A DNA stretch of 64,000 nucleotides from Streptomyces sp. NBC_00259 (GTDB lineage Bacteria > Actinomycetota > Actinomycetes > Streptomycetales > Streptomycetaceae): the NCBI RefSeq assembly GCF_036181745.1, contig NZ_CP108080.1, positions 7,939,501 to 8,003,500 on the forward strand. Reading direction: 5' to 3'. Positions 8,911 through 17,891 of the stretch are shown one piece after another. Positions within the stretch are counted from its first letter, which is position 1; the number at the start of each line of letters is the position of its first letter. The translations under genes and the position numbers were made by a program. The notes under the pieces were generated by a model. It saw only the letters and a program-made list of their open reading frames with translations. It was not told the origin of the DNA and did not search any database.

Positions 8911-9610
8911 TCAGTACCAGATCGCGATCGGCCGCCCCCGCTCGTCACGCTGGGGCGGGTCCGGCAGGCACCCGGCGCGCCCCTGGGCGATCCGGTGCGC
9001 GCTCCACGCGGCCGCCGCCGCGTCCAGTACATCGTCCGGCTGGGCGCGTCCCGCATCGCCGAGGTCGTCGGGAAGGACGATTCCGGCGGCGGCGAGGAGC
9101 GAGCGGCGGGTCGTCTGCCCCGACCAGCTCTTCTTGCGGTGCGGGAGCGGTGTCCGGCCGTTCAGCGCCCAGAACGACACCTCCGGATGCACTTCGAAGA
9201 GGCGGTCCCCTCCGGTATCGGCGAGGCAGGCGTTCGCCTCGCGGAGTTTGGCGGCGAGACCCCAGCTCTGGCGGCTCAGCCCGGCTCCGGTGAGCTCACG
9301 ACAGCGGCGGTTCGCGGCCTCGTACTGCTCCTCCTGCCAGACCGCGCGCGGCGGCACCCGGAAGACACTGCCCCTCATCCGGCCGAGCACGGCGGCCGCA
9401 TCCGCGTCCGGCCCGTCGCCACCCGGTGTCGAGAAGCCCCAGCGGCATGTCCACGGCGACGACACCGCCCGGGTCGGCGCCGGGTCGCTGCAGCAGGGAG
9501 CGCAGGCCGGTGGCGATGCTCGCGCCGGCGAAGAGTCCGTCACGGAGTTCGACCGCCACCCAGCCGCCCGGACATGCGTCGATGCCGAGGACCACCTCGC
9601 ATTCACCCAT
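8911..9610 (-). pseudogene. DUF429 family protein gene with apparent single-base frameshift
   Basis: The ATG at 9610 opens a frame reading GECEVVLGIDACPGGW and later VDMPLGLLDTG, the N-terminal signatures of DUF429 proteins (RNase H-like fold, function unknown). The frame then turns into Arg/Gly-rich nonsense. The continuation (LGRMRGSVFRVPP, KSWSGQTTRRSLL, DDVLDAAAAAWSAHRIA) is found one frame over down to 8911. The switch lies at about 9421-9425, where removing one G from the coding strand restores one frame of about 232 residues, the usual family size. Either the gene is broken or the sequence has a one-base error. Confidence 0.75.
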
Positions 9611-10001
9611 GCCGGTCAGTCTCCTCGAACACGACGGTTGACGGTGCGGAACTCCTCGCCGCCCGCGTTCCGGTACGACGACGCGCGACGAATCGCAACA
9701 GACGAGGGCCGCGCGTGCGAGCGATGAGGGCCACACGAGTGCACCTCGTACGCCGTCCTGCGGAGCCCTGTGGTGTGGCTGTTTGGACACAGCGCTCCAC
9801 GTCTATGGATGCCGATGCTTGGACGGCAGACGCAATTGTGTGCCTTCGAATGCGAACGCAGACCGGGTCGGTGTGCGGAAACACACGACCACGGCGCGAA
9901 ACGGACACGGCGGACCAGCCGGTCCTGCAACGCGGTTCGACCTCATATCGACAACAGAACGCTCATCTCTGATCAAGCGTCTTCCGAAGGAGCCCGAAAC
10001 C
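9611..10001. promoter_or_regulatory. 391-bp divergent intergenic region
   Basis: It separates the minus-strand DUF429 gene from the plus-strand wall-anchored protein gene. No convincing gene is present. A short inverted repeat, GTGTG-CGGAAA-CACAC, lies at 9871-9886 and could be an operator. A ribosome site (GAAGGAG) is at about 9986-9992 for the downstream gene. Confidence 0.45.
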
Positions 10002-10967
10002 ATGCCCAGACGCTCCGGATGGCGAGTCGCCCTGGCCGCCTCCACCGTTAGCCTCCTCGTCGCAGCTCCCCTCATCGCCGCCGAGCCGGCGTTCGCGCAG
10101 TACCCGCCGGCCCCGACCCTCGAGGTCGACGACATCACCCTGGCCCCCGGTGATCAGGTCGACTTCATCGCTACCGGGCACGGGGAAACCGAGCAGACCC
10201 ACGCACGCCTCTTCCCCGTGGACGGAGCGGGCGCCGGCGGAGCGGCGAACACGGCCGCACAGCGAGGAGCGGCCGCGTTCCCCGGGGCCCTCCCGGGAGC
10301 CCTCCCGGCGGACCGTCCCACGTCCAAGCCGAAGCCCTCGCCCTCGATCACGACCACGACCTCCCCCTCACCCACGACCACCGCCACCACCGCGCCTCCC
10401 AACGGGGATGACGGCCGGCCGGTCGTGGAACTCGGCCTCTTCCCCTCGGACGAGACCGGCCGCGTGGAGGGAACGGTCACCATCCCCGAGGGCACCCGGT
10501 CCGGCGACTACGACTTCCACCTCGAAGGCCTGGAATCCGGCCTCGTGCAGACCGTACGGGTGAACATCTCCAGGGACGGCGACGACGACCACGGCGGCGA
10601 CGGCGACCATGGTGACGACGGCGACCATGGTGACGGCGACCACGGGCGTCCCGGCAACGAGCACGGTGACCACGGCTGGTCCGGTCACGGTGACGACGAC
10701 CACGGCGACGACCACGGTGACGACAACGGCGACGATGACGACGACCACGGTGACGACAACGGAGACGACGACGACTCCGACGACAACGGCAAGTCGTCCG
10801 ACGACAACGGCAAGTCGTCCGACGACGACGGCTCGTCGCTCGCCGCGACCGGTTCGTCGGACGGAACGGTGGCCATGCTCACCGCGGCGGGCGGTCTCGT
10901 ACTGCTCGGCGGGGGATCGCTGGTCCTCGTGAAGCGGCGGCGTACGGCCGCTCAGAAGAGCAACTGA
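10002..10967 (+). CDS. LAATG cell-wall-anchored protein with Asp/His-rich repeat region
   Basis: A 321-residue exported protein. ATG at 10002 follows GAAGGAG. Residues 1-32 are a signal peptide ending near AFAQ. A small beta-rich N-domain is split by a Ser/Thr/Pro linker, then about residues 190-285 are built of repeats such as GDDDHGDDHGDD and SDDNGKS. The C-terminus has the sorting signal LAATG, a hydrophobic helix and a KRRR tail, as expected of class E sortase substrates in Streptomyces. The Asp/His repeats could bind divalent metals or Ca2+, or act as a charged spacer. No homologue of known function was recognised. Confidence 0.85.
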   Translation: MPRRSGWRVALAASTVSLLVAAPLIAAEPAFAQYPPAPTLEVDDITLAPGDQVDFIATGHGETEQTHARLFPVDGAGAGGAANTAAQRGAAAFPGALPGALPADRPTSKPKPSPSITTTTSPSPTTTATTAPPNGDDGRPVVELGLFPSDETGRVEGTVTIPEGTRSGDYDFHLEGLESGLVQTVRVNISRDGDDDHGGDGDHGDDGDHGDGDHGRPGNEHGDHGWSGHGDDDHGDDHGDDNGDDDDDHGDDNGDDDDSDDNGKSSDDNGKSSDDDGSSLAATGSSDGTVAMLTAAGGLVLLGGGSLVLVKRRRTAAQKSN

Positions 10968-10991
10968 CGCCTGGTTGCACCGAGCAGTACC

Positions 10992-11032
10992 GGCAGTCTC
11001 CCGAACAGCAGCGCGCTGTCCGGGAGACTGCC
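10992..11032 (+). terminator. intrinsic terminator after LAATG protein gene
   Basis: A 12-bp perfect stem (GGCAGTCTCCCG with its complement) encloses a second 5-bp stem (ACAGC/GCTGT). It starts 24 bp past the stop codon and separates the wall-protein gene from the polysaccharide locus. A short T-rich stretch (CTTGTT) follows. Confidence 0.85.
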
Positions 11033-11090
11033 TGCTTGTTGGTGCGACGGCCCGTTCGTTCCCTGGCCCGACTCACATGAGGAGCACCCG

Positions 11091-12959
11091 GTGAGGACAC
11101 GTCCCACGAGCCCCGTGGCCGCGTGGAAGAGATGGTGGCACTCGGCGACGTCCGCGTGGGGCCGCCTGGATCCGTCCTCACGGCGCAGGGCCGTGCACGT
11201 TCTGTCGGGCGTCGCCGTGCTGTGCCTGGTCGGGGCCGGCTGGATCGCGGTCACCGCCGTGCTGGCGCGCACCGAACTCGTCGCCGCCCAGCGGTCACTG
11301 GACACACTGCGGCTGTCGGTCGCCGGGGCCGCGGGGCAGCCCGGTCCGGCGGCGGACCGGCACAAGGACGACCGGAAGGCGGCCTTGGACTCCGCGGCCC
11401 TGCACGCGGACCGGGCGCACAGCCTCACCAGCGGCCCCGCCTGGTATCTCGCCGCGCACGTCCCCTTCTTCGGCCGGCCACTCGACACGGTGCGCGGTCT
11501 GGCGGACGTCGCCGACCGGCTGACGCACGACGTACTTCCCCCGGTGATGCGCATGGCTCCGGGACACGGAGCGAACGCCGGCCACCAGAGCGTTCCCGAG
11601 GTCCTGTCCGCGCTGGGTGACACGGCTCCGGATCTCGAACGGGCGGCGGAGGCGGCCGCCGACATGCGTGCCGAGACCCATGAACTGCCGCGCAGTTCCT
11701 GGCTGCCCGCCGCGGACCGGGCGCGGAGGCAGGTGGCCGGGCAGCTCGACCGGATCGCGCCGGCCATGTCCGACGCCGCCGTGGCGGCCAAGGTGCTTCC
11801 GCCCATGCTGGGTGCGCAGGAGCCGAGACGCTATCTCGTGGTGTTCCAGAACACCGCAGAAGCCCGTGGCACGGGCGGCCTGCCCGGCGCGTTCGCCGCC
11901 CTCACCGTCCACAAGGGACAACTCGCCTTCGAGTCCTTCGGAACCGACACGATGCTGGCGGAGGTCGAGCCCTCGCTCGATCTCGGAGCCGAGTACACCA
12001 AGCAGTACGGTCACATGGACCCCGTCGACACCTGGGCCAACTCGAACGTCAGCCCCCACTTCCCCAACGCGGCCCGGATCTGGGCGTCGACCTGGCGTGA
12101 GTACAGCGGACAGAAGGTGGACGGCGCCGTCGCCCTCGACCCCAGCGCGCTGGCCCGGCTGCTGCGGGCGACAGGGCCGGGCCAGATGCCCGACGGCACC
12201 GAACTCACCGCCGACAACGCCCTGGACCTCGCCGAGCGCACCGGTTACGCGCGCTACCCCGACAGCGCGCAGCGCAAGGCATTCCTCCTGGACGTCGCCC
12301 GCACCGCCGCGGACCGACTCGTGACCGCGCTCGACGACCCGGGCACCCTGCCCGGGCTGATCATGGCCGGCTACGACATCGTCAAGGAGGAACGCCTGAA
12401 GGCGTGGAGCGCCCGAGGGGAGGAACAAACGCTCCTGGCGGAACACCCGTTGAGCGGCACGCTGTCGGCGACAACCGGCCCGTTCGCCGGCGTGGTGGTC
12501 AACAACGCCGCCGGGGGAAAGCTCGACTACTACCTGCAACGGGAACTGCGCTGGATCCCGGGCAGGTGCACATCGGACGGCCGTTCGGTCACCGCACGGG
12601 TCACGCTCACCAACAACGCCCCGGCGTCAGGACTTCCGGAGTACGTCACACAACGCGGCGACAAGCCCCGCTACCCCACACGACCGGGAGACAACCGGCT
12701 GCTCGTCTCGTACTACGCGAGCCAGGACGCCCTGCTCGACAGCGTGACCGTCGACGGCCGTCCCACCATGGTGAACGGCGGTTACGAACGCGGCCACCCG
12801 GTCTACACCGTGGACCTGGAACTGCCCGCGCAGAGCAGCCGTACCCTCACCTTCCGGCTGCGGGAACCGGCCGCCGACCGGCCTCCGGTGCTGTTGAGCC
12901 AGTCGCTGGTCACCCCGCTTCGGGCCCGTGTCGAGCCCTACCCGGCGTGCGACTCCTGA
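11091..12959 (+). CDS. DUF4012 membrane-anchored protein of exopolysaccharide locus
   Basis: A 622-residue protein with GTG start and GAGGAG 7 nt upstream. One transmembrane helix lies at about residues 37-60 (LSGVAVLCLVGAGWIAVTAV); the rest should be extracytoplasmic. The central part (VVFQNTAEARGTGGLPGAF, then a long region to about 480) is the DUF4012 domain, common in actinobacterial polysaccharide clusters. The segment ARGTGGLPG with following VDGAVALDP resembles the LytR-CpsA-Psr relatives of this domain, so a role in attaching or handling the polymer outside the membrane is plausible but unproven. Confidence 0.88.
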   Translation: MRTRPTSPVAAWKRWWHSATSAWGRLDPSSRRRAVHVLSGVAVLCLVGAGWIAVTAVLARTELVAAQRSLDTLRLSVAGAAGQPGPAADRHKDDRKAALDSAALHADRAHSLTSGPAWYLAAHVPFFGRPLDTVRGLADVADRLTHDVLPPVMRMAPGHGANAGHQSVPEVLSALGDTAPDLERAAEAAADMRAETHELPRSSWLPAADRARRQVAGQLDRIAPAMSDAAVAAKVLPPMLGAQEPRRYLVVFQNTAEARGTGGLPGAFAALTVHKGQLAFESFGTDTMLAEVEPSLDLGAEYTKQYGHMDPVDTWANSNVSPHFPNAARIWASTWREYSGQKVDGAVALDPSALARLLRATGPGQMPDGTELTADNALDLAERTGYARYPDSAQRKAFLLDVARTAADRLVTALDDPGTLPGLIMAGYDIVKEERLKAWSARGEEQTLLAEHPLSGTLSATTGPFAGVVVNNAAGGKLDYYLQRELRWIPGRCTSDGRSVTARVTLTNNAPASGLPEYVTQRGDKPRYPTRPGDNRLLVSYYASQDALLDSVTVDGRPTMVNGGYERGHPVYTVDLELPAQSSRTLTFRLREPAADRPPVLLSQSLVTPLRARVEPYPACDS

Positions 12960-12974
12960 GGGAGTCCCACCTGC

Positions 12975-13568
12975 TCAGCCTGCCCGCACGGCGGCGAGGA
13001 TCCGCGCGACCGACTCCTCGATCCGCGCCACGCACGTGTGCACCTCCGCCGCACTCGCGCCCAGCGGATCGGCCACGTCGTCGTCGCCGTGCGCCCCGGC
13101 CGTGCCGCGCCGGGCCGCCGCACCCTTGACCAGGGCGGTGAACCGCGCGGCCGGATCCACGAGGCCCGCTCCGTCCTCCGCGCTGACCAGCCGGGCGAAC
13201 TCCCGCAGGCTGAAGGCGCGCGTCAGTGCCCGTACGGGGGAGAGCCGTACCGCGGCCTCGCGATGTTCCGTCGATGCTCCGAGCACCAGATCCGACGCGT
13301 CGATCAGCCCGGCGGTCAGCCGCCGGGGGATCGTCGCGGAGACGTCCGTCACCCATCCGTCGACGGAGTACGCCGCGTCCGACACCGGCGCATCGGGGAC
13401 CGCCGCCGTACCGGCGCTGCTCACGTGAATCGTCTCCCGCTCCGAGGCGAGCCCGGCCCGCAGCAGCTGTTCCACGAACGGCGACCTGTAGATGTTGCCG
13501 GTACACACCGTGAGCACCCGGAACCGGGGCGGGCGCGGAGCGCCGGTATGACTGTCGGAATCAGACAT
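12975..13568 (-). CDS. low-molecular-weight protein tyrosine phosphatase
   Basis: A 197-residue phosphatase. The P-loop CTGNIYRS gives Cys22 and Arg28, matching the CX5R signature, and the general acid is probably the Asp in VADPLG. It is the likely antagonist of the BY-kinase at 28680-30248, as in Wzb/Wzc pairs controlling capsule polymerisation, although the two genes sit at opposite ends of the locus. ATG at 13568 is the most likely start; in-frame upstream starts to 13640 have no ribosome site. It converges on the DUF4012 gene with 15 bp between stop codons. Confidence 0.88.
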   Translation of the reverse strand: MSDSDSHTGAPRPPRFRVLTVCTGNIYRSPFVEQLLRAGLASERETIHVSSAGTAAVPDAPVSDAAYSVDGWVTDVSATIPRRLTAGLIDASDLVLGASTEHREAAVRLSPVRALTRAFSLREFARLVSAEDGAGLVDPAARFTALVKGAAARRGTAGAHGDDDVADPLGASAAEVHTCVARIEESVARILAAVRAG

Positions 13569-13632
13569 GGTGTCAGTATGCCCAGTACGTCCCGATTTCA
13601 TCGGTGTCCGGCTTCGTGATCCTGCAGTCGGG

Positions 13633-13650
13633 GACGTCATGACGTCATGA
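13633..13650. repeat. tandem GACGTCAT repeat containing TGACGTCA palindrome
   Basis: GACGTCATGACGTCATGA consists of two copies of an 8-bp unit, and includes the 8-bp palindrome TGACGTCA. It lies between the divergent phosphatase and asparagine synthase genes, so it may be an operator for one or both. Confidence 0.5.
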
Positions 13651-13733
13651 CCTGCGGGTCGCCTGATATGTGATCAATATGCCGTTATGGTGCCGTTGGT
13701 TCACTCAACGTGTCGTGAAACGCAGGAGGGCAG

Positions 13734-15653
13734 ATGTGCGGCGTAGCCGGTATCGCGACGACCGAAACTCCCGATCCGGCGATCGTCCAGGAGATGTGCG
13801 GAATCCTCTCCCACCGTGGACCGGACGGAGACGGGTTCTACACCGGTGAGAACGTCGCCCTCGGCATGCGGCGGCTCGCGATCATCGATGTGGCCGGAGG
13901 AAACCAGCCCGTCTTCAACGAGGACCGCAGTGTGGTCGCGGTGTTCAACGGCGAGATCTACAACTTCGCGGACCTGCGCGGCGAGCTGATCAGCCGTGGA
14001 CACAGGTTCCGCAGCAACAGCGACAGCGAATGCATCGTGCATCTCTATGAAGAGCACGGCGAGGACCTCGTCCACCATCTGCGCGGCATGTTCGCCTTCG
14101 CCCTGTGGGACGTGAAGCGACGCCGGCTGCTGCTCGCCCGCGATCGTGTCGGCAAGAAGCCGCTGTACTACCGGGACACCGGCGAATCCCTCCAGTTCGC
14201 CTCCGAGCTCAAGGCGTTGACCGTGGTGGACCAGGACCGCCGGGAGGTGGATCTGGTCGCACTCCACCACTACCTGACCTACCAGTACGTCCCCGCGCCG
14301 TGGTCGATCTTCCGCGGGATCCGGAAACTGCCGCCCGGGCATCTGCTCACCTGGCAGAGCGGCCGCGTGCACGTACGGCGCTACTGGCAACTGGACTTCA
14401 CACCCGCCGGGGCCATCAGCGAACCGGAGGCCGCCGAACGCACCCGCGAACTCCTGCTCGAAGCCACCCGGATCCGTATGGTGGCCGAGCGGCCATTGGG
14501 CGCGTTCCTGTCCGGGGGCGTCGACTCCTCCGCCGTCGTCGCCGCCATGGCGCGGACCGCCGAGGGGCCGGTGAAGACCTTCGCCGTCGGTTTCGACGAC
14601 GCCCGCTTCGACGAACGGGCGCATGCCCGGGTCGTGGCGCGTCAGTACGGGACCGACCACCACGAGTTCGTCGTGAACGCGTCCGCGCTGGACATCCTCC
14701 CCACACTGGCCTGGTACTTCGACGAGCCGTTCGCCGACTCGTCGGCCATCCCCTCGTTCTACGTGGCCAAGCTGAGCCGCGCGCACGTCACCGTCGCCCT
14801 CAACGGCGACGGCGGTGACGAGTCCTTCGGTGGCTACACCCGCTACGCGCTCATGGCCCGCACCGCGCGGTACCGCGCCCCACGATCCGTTCATCCCTCC
14901 CTCGGACGCCTGGGCCGACTGCTCCTGGAGAACGGATCGACCCGCACACCCCTGCGGAAGGCGGGAATCGCCCTCACCATGCTGGGCGACACCCTGCCGG
15001 GCCGCTACGCCCGGATGATGTCCTACTTCACCCCCGAGCAGAAACACGACCTCTACACCGAATCGATGCGCCGGGAGCTGTCGGGCACCGACAGCTACGA
15101 CCTGATGGCCCGGGCATTCGGTGCCTCGCGTGCGGACAGCCTGGTGAACCAGCTGATGGATGTCGACGTGAACACCTATCTGCCCGGCGATCTCCTGGTG
15201 AAGGTGGACATCACCACCATGGCGAACTCGCTGGAGGCGCGTTCCCCCTTCCTCGACCACCGACTGATGGAATGGGCGGCACGGCTGCCCGCGACCCTGA
15301 AGGTACGGGGATCGACGACCAAGTACCTCCTCAAGAAGGCGTTGGAGGACTGGCTTCCTCCCGAGGTGCTGTACCGCCCGAAGCAGGGCTTCGGAGTTCC
15401 GCTCGGTCACTGGCTCCGTACCGAGCTGAAGGATCTGGCATGGGACGTCCTGACGGACGGGACGGCGAGGTCGCGGGGGTTCTTCCGCCCGGAATCCGTG
15501 CGGACCCTCCTCGAGGAACACGAGGCCGGCGCGAACCACACGAGACGTCTGTGGGCGCTGATGCAGTTCGAACTCTGGCACCGCAGATTCGTCGACCAGC
15601 CCCTGCCCGACGCTCCGTCGACCGCCGGGGAAACCCTGCGGCACATCGGCTGA
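13734..15653 (+). CDS. asnB: asparagine synthase (glutamine-hydrolysing)
   Basis: A 639-residue class B enzyme. Cys2 after Met (MCGVAGIA) is the N-terminal glutaminase nucleophile; the amidotransferase domain runs to about residue 210. The synthetase domain has the PP-loop SGGVDSS beginning at Ser260. ATG at 13734 is preceded by GGAGGG. The standard reaction is ATP plus Asp plus Gln to Asn; similar genes are frequent in polysaccharide loci, where they may amidate a sugar carboxylate such as a uronic acid. That fits the UDP-sugar 6-dehydrogenase later in the locus. Followed closely by the polymerase gene. Confidence 0.93.
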   Translation: MCGVAGIATTETPDPAIVQEMCGILSHRGPDGDGFYTGENVALGMRRLAIIDVAGGNQPVFNEDRSVVAVFNGEIYNFADLRGELISRGHRFRSNSDSECIVHLYEEHGEDLVHHLRGMFAFALWDVKRRRLLLARDRVGKKPLYYRDTGESLQFASELKALTVVDQDRREVDLVALHHYLTYQYVPAPWSIFRGIRKLPPGHLLTWQSGRVHVRRYWQLDFTPAGAISEPEAAERTRELLLEATRIRMVAERPLGAFLSGGVDSSAVVAAMARTAEGPVKTFAVGFDDARFDERAHARVVARQYGTDHHEFVVNASALDILPTLAWYFDEPFADSSAIPSFYVAKLSRAHVTVALNGDGGDESFGGYTRYALMARTARYRAPRSVHPSLGRLGRLLLENGSTRTPLRKAGIALTMLGDTLPGRYARMMSYFTPEQKHDLYTESMRRELSGTDSYDLMARAFGASRADSLVNQLMDVDVNTYLPGDLLVKVDITTMANSLEARSPFLDHRLMEWAARLPATLKVRGSTTKYLLKKALEDWLPPEVLYRPKQGFGVPLGHWLRTELKDLAWDVLTDGTARSRGFFRPESVRTLLEEHEAGANHTRRLWALMQFELWHRRFVDQPLPDAPSTAGETLRHIG

Positions 15654-15698
15654 TCACGGATACGAGGAGTCCGGCATGTCGTCGGCACCGCGAAGGAA

Positions 15699-17009
15699 GT
15701 GAGTGATGGTCAATCCGGTGGGCAGCGCATGAGGTCGCCTGCTGCCGTCGTCCTCGGCTGGCTGTGCCTGGTGGCCGCAGTGCCGGCCGTCGTGTACCTG
15801 GTGCTGTTCCACGGTGCGGCGACCGCCGCCGCGACCGTGGTGACCTGCTTCGCCCTGCTCGTGTGGCCGCGCCCGGACCTGGCCCTCGTGATGCTCCTGG
15901 GGCTCGTCCCGGTGGCCGCCGTCGCCGAGCCCAGCGGCACGGCGGCGGTGGTGCTGGTCACCGGTGCCGTCGCCGTCCTCCTGTTCCGGGTCGTGCTGAG
16001 GGGCCTTCAGCCGCGCGTCGATCTGGCCGTGCTCCTGCTCCTCACTTTCGCGGTCACGGTGAGCTATCTGCTGCCGCAGATCACGGTGACGACGGAGCGG
16101 CCCTGGAAGGGCTACGTGGTGCTGCTCGTGGGGCTCGGCCTCCTCGCGGTGTCCGCCGCGGCGCCCGCGGACCCCCGACGCATCGCGCAGGTCGTCGCGG
16201 TCTCGGGAGCGGCGGTCGCCGGATACCTTCTGCTCCAGGAGGAGTACGCCGCCGGCCGCCTGACCGGGCTCGCCCTCAACCCCAACTACATCGGTGCCCT
16301 GCTGGCGCTCCCGCTCGTCGCCGCCGTCGGCCTGGCACGACTCAATCGCTCCTGGCTGTGGCTCCTGCCCGCACTGCCCTGTGCCACCGCGATCCTCGAG
16401 ACACGATCGCGGGGCGCCTTCCTGATGGTCGCGGCAGGCGTGGCGTGCGTCGTGCTCGCCGGCCGACCGCTGCGCCACAAGGTCCTCATCGCGCTGTCGA
16501 TCTTCGGCGTCGCCATGGTCCTGCCGGGCAGTCTGGACGAGGTGGGGAACAGTCTGACAGGTGACCGGTCGACGGTCGAACTCACGGCGAACACCGACGT
16601 GCGCAAGCGGGCCGCCTGGGTGGCCGCACGCGTCGCCTTCGACCATCCGTTCCGTGGCATCGGGTACGGCATGTTCCCCGAGTACGCCCGGACCTCGTCC
16701 GACCTGGGCATCTACATCAACACCCACAACGAGTACCTGAGGCTGGCGGCCGAGGCCGGAATCGGGGCGCTCGTCCTGTTCGTGGCTCTGCTCTGGCTCG
16801 GCCTCGCCCGCCGACGCACCCCGGACCTGGCGATTCTTCAAGCGCTGGGAGTGGCCACCGCGGTGGGCCTGCTCTTCGCCAACACCCTGACGAATCTCGT
16901 CGTGTCCGCCCCGTTCTGGGTCTCCCTGGGCTGTCTGCTCGCTCGATCGGCGCGCAGTAGTCGGCCGGACCCTGCGCCAACCCCCCTCCTCAGCGTAAGG
17001 AAGACCTGA
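15699..17009 (+). CDS. O-antigen ligase/Wzy-like polysaccharide polymerase
   Basis: A 436-residue integral membrane protein with about 11-12 hydrophobic helices. The large loop near residue 341 contains NTHNEYLRLAAEAG, the signature of the Wzy_C/WaaL family. It should join repeat units or transfer the polymer on the outer face of the membrane. GTG at 15699 has GAAGGA immediately upstream; ATG at 15729, with GGTGGG, is an alternative that shortens the cytoplasmic N-terminus by 10 residues. It ends one base before the methyltransferase start codon, so the two are translationally coupled. Confidence 0.88.
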   Translation: MSDGQSGGQRMRSPAAVVLGWLCLVAAVPAVVYLVLFHGAATAAATVVTCFALLVWPRPDLALVMLLGLVPVAAVAEPSGTAAVVLVTGAVAVLLFRVVLRGLQPRVDLAVLLLLTFAVTVSYLLPQITVTTERPWKGYVVLLVGLGLLAVSAAAPADPRRIAQVVAVSGAAVAGYLLLQEEYAAGRLTGLALNPNYIGALLALPLVAAVGLARLNRSWLWLLPALPCATAILETRSRGAFLMVAAGVACVVLAGRPLRHKVLIALSIFGVAMVLPGSLDEVGNSLTGDRSTVELTANTDVRKRAAWVAARVAFDHPFRGIGYGMFPEYARTSSDLGIYINTHNEYLRLAAEAGIGALVLFVALLWLGLARRRTPDLAILQALGVATAVGLLFANTLTNLVVSAPFWVSLGCLLARSARSSRPDPAPTPLLSVRKT

Positions 17010-17852
17010 ATGATCGACTGCGAGACCGAGATCAGCCAAGGACGGCGTTTCGCCTTCGGCCAGAACTGGCATCAGTTCGGGCAGCTGGTCGACGAAGAGC
17101 GCATCACCTCCGCCAGAAGATCGCTCGAACTGGCGCTGGGCACCACCGATCTCACCGGGCGGACCTTCCTCGACATCGGCTGCGGGAGCGGACTCTTCTC
17201 CCTCGCGGCCGTGCGCATGGGCGCTCGGGTCCGGTCGTTCGACTACGACCCCGACTCGGTCAGAACGACCCAGAAGCTGCGTGAGGAGTTCGCGCCGGAC
17301 ACGGACTGGAGCGTGTGCTGCGCCTCCATCCTGGACCCTGACTTCGTGAAGCGGCAGGGGAAGGCCGACATCGTCTACTCATGGGGGGTGCTGCACCACA
17401 CGGGCTCCCTCTGGAAGGCGATGGACGCCGCGTGCGGACTGGTCGCCCCCGGGGGAACGCTGTTCGTGTCGATCTACAACGACCAAGGGCTGGAGAGCCG
17501 GGTCTGGACGGAGGTGAAGCGGCGCTACAACCAGTCCGGGCCCCTCGCGCGGCGCCTCCTGCTGTCCGGCAGCGTGCTCTACCTGAGCAGGAACTATCCG
17601 GCCCGCGCCCTGCTGAACGTGGCTCGTGGACGCGGCCCGGCGAGCGGGGCCGTCCCCCGTGCCCGGGGCATGTCGCGCAAGCACGACCTCGTCGACTGGG
17701 TGGGAGGCTACCCGTTCGAGGTCGCGACGCCCGAGGAGGTGTTCTCGTTCTGCCGGGAGCGCGCCTTCGAGCTGCGTCATCTGAAGACCTGCAGGGGAGG
17801 GCTCGGCTGCAACGAGTTCGTCTTCACCCTGGGCGCGCGCGCCGACGGGTGA
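17010..17852 (+). CDS. class I SAM-dependent methyltransferase
   Basis: A 280-residue protein with the SAM-binding motif FLDIGCGSGLFS at about residues 52-63 and the acidic loop SFDYDPDS. The ATG follows directly after the stop of the polymerase gene, with AAGGAAG upstream. A Cys in TCRGGLGCNEFVF closes the C-terminus, a pattern seen in sugar or lipid-linked methyltransferases of polysaccharide loci. The substrate is probably a sugar of the repeat unit; this rests on context. Confidence 0.85.
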   Translation: MIDCETEISQGRRFAFGQNWHQFGQLVDEERITSARRSLELALGTTDLTGRTFLDIGCGSGLFSLAAVRMGARVRSFDYDPDSVRTTQKLREEFAPDTDWSVCCASILDPDFVKRQGKADIVYSWGVLHHTGSLWKAMDAACGLVAPGGTLFVSIYNDQGLESRVWTEVKRRYNQSGPLARRLLLSGSVLYLSRNYPARALLNVARGRGPASGAVPRARGMSRKHDLVDWVGGYPFEVATPEEVFSFCRERAFELRHLKTCRGGLGCNEFVFTLGARADG

Positions 17853-17891
17853 GCGAACCCGGGCCCGCGGTTCGTGCAGCGGGATCCCGTG

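Noticed and set aside
9925..9960. tRNA-like GGTTCGA sequence
   Set aside because: No cloverleaf can be drawn around it; it is part of a promoter region.
13701..15644. Long open reading frame opposite asnB on the minus strand
   Set aside because: High-GC codon bias keeps the opposite frame open. The translation is His/Gly/Val-rich with no domain, while asnB is clearly real.
17853..17891. Terminator hairpin between methyltransferase and flippase genes
   Set aside because: Only a 5-bp stem (GAACC/GGTTC) could be drawn; too weak to claim.
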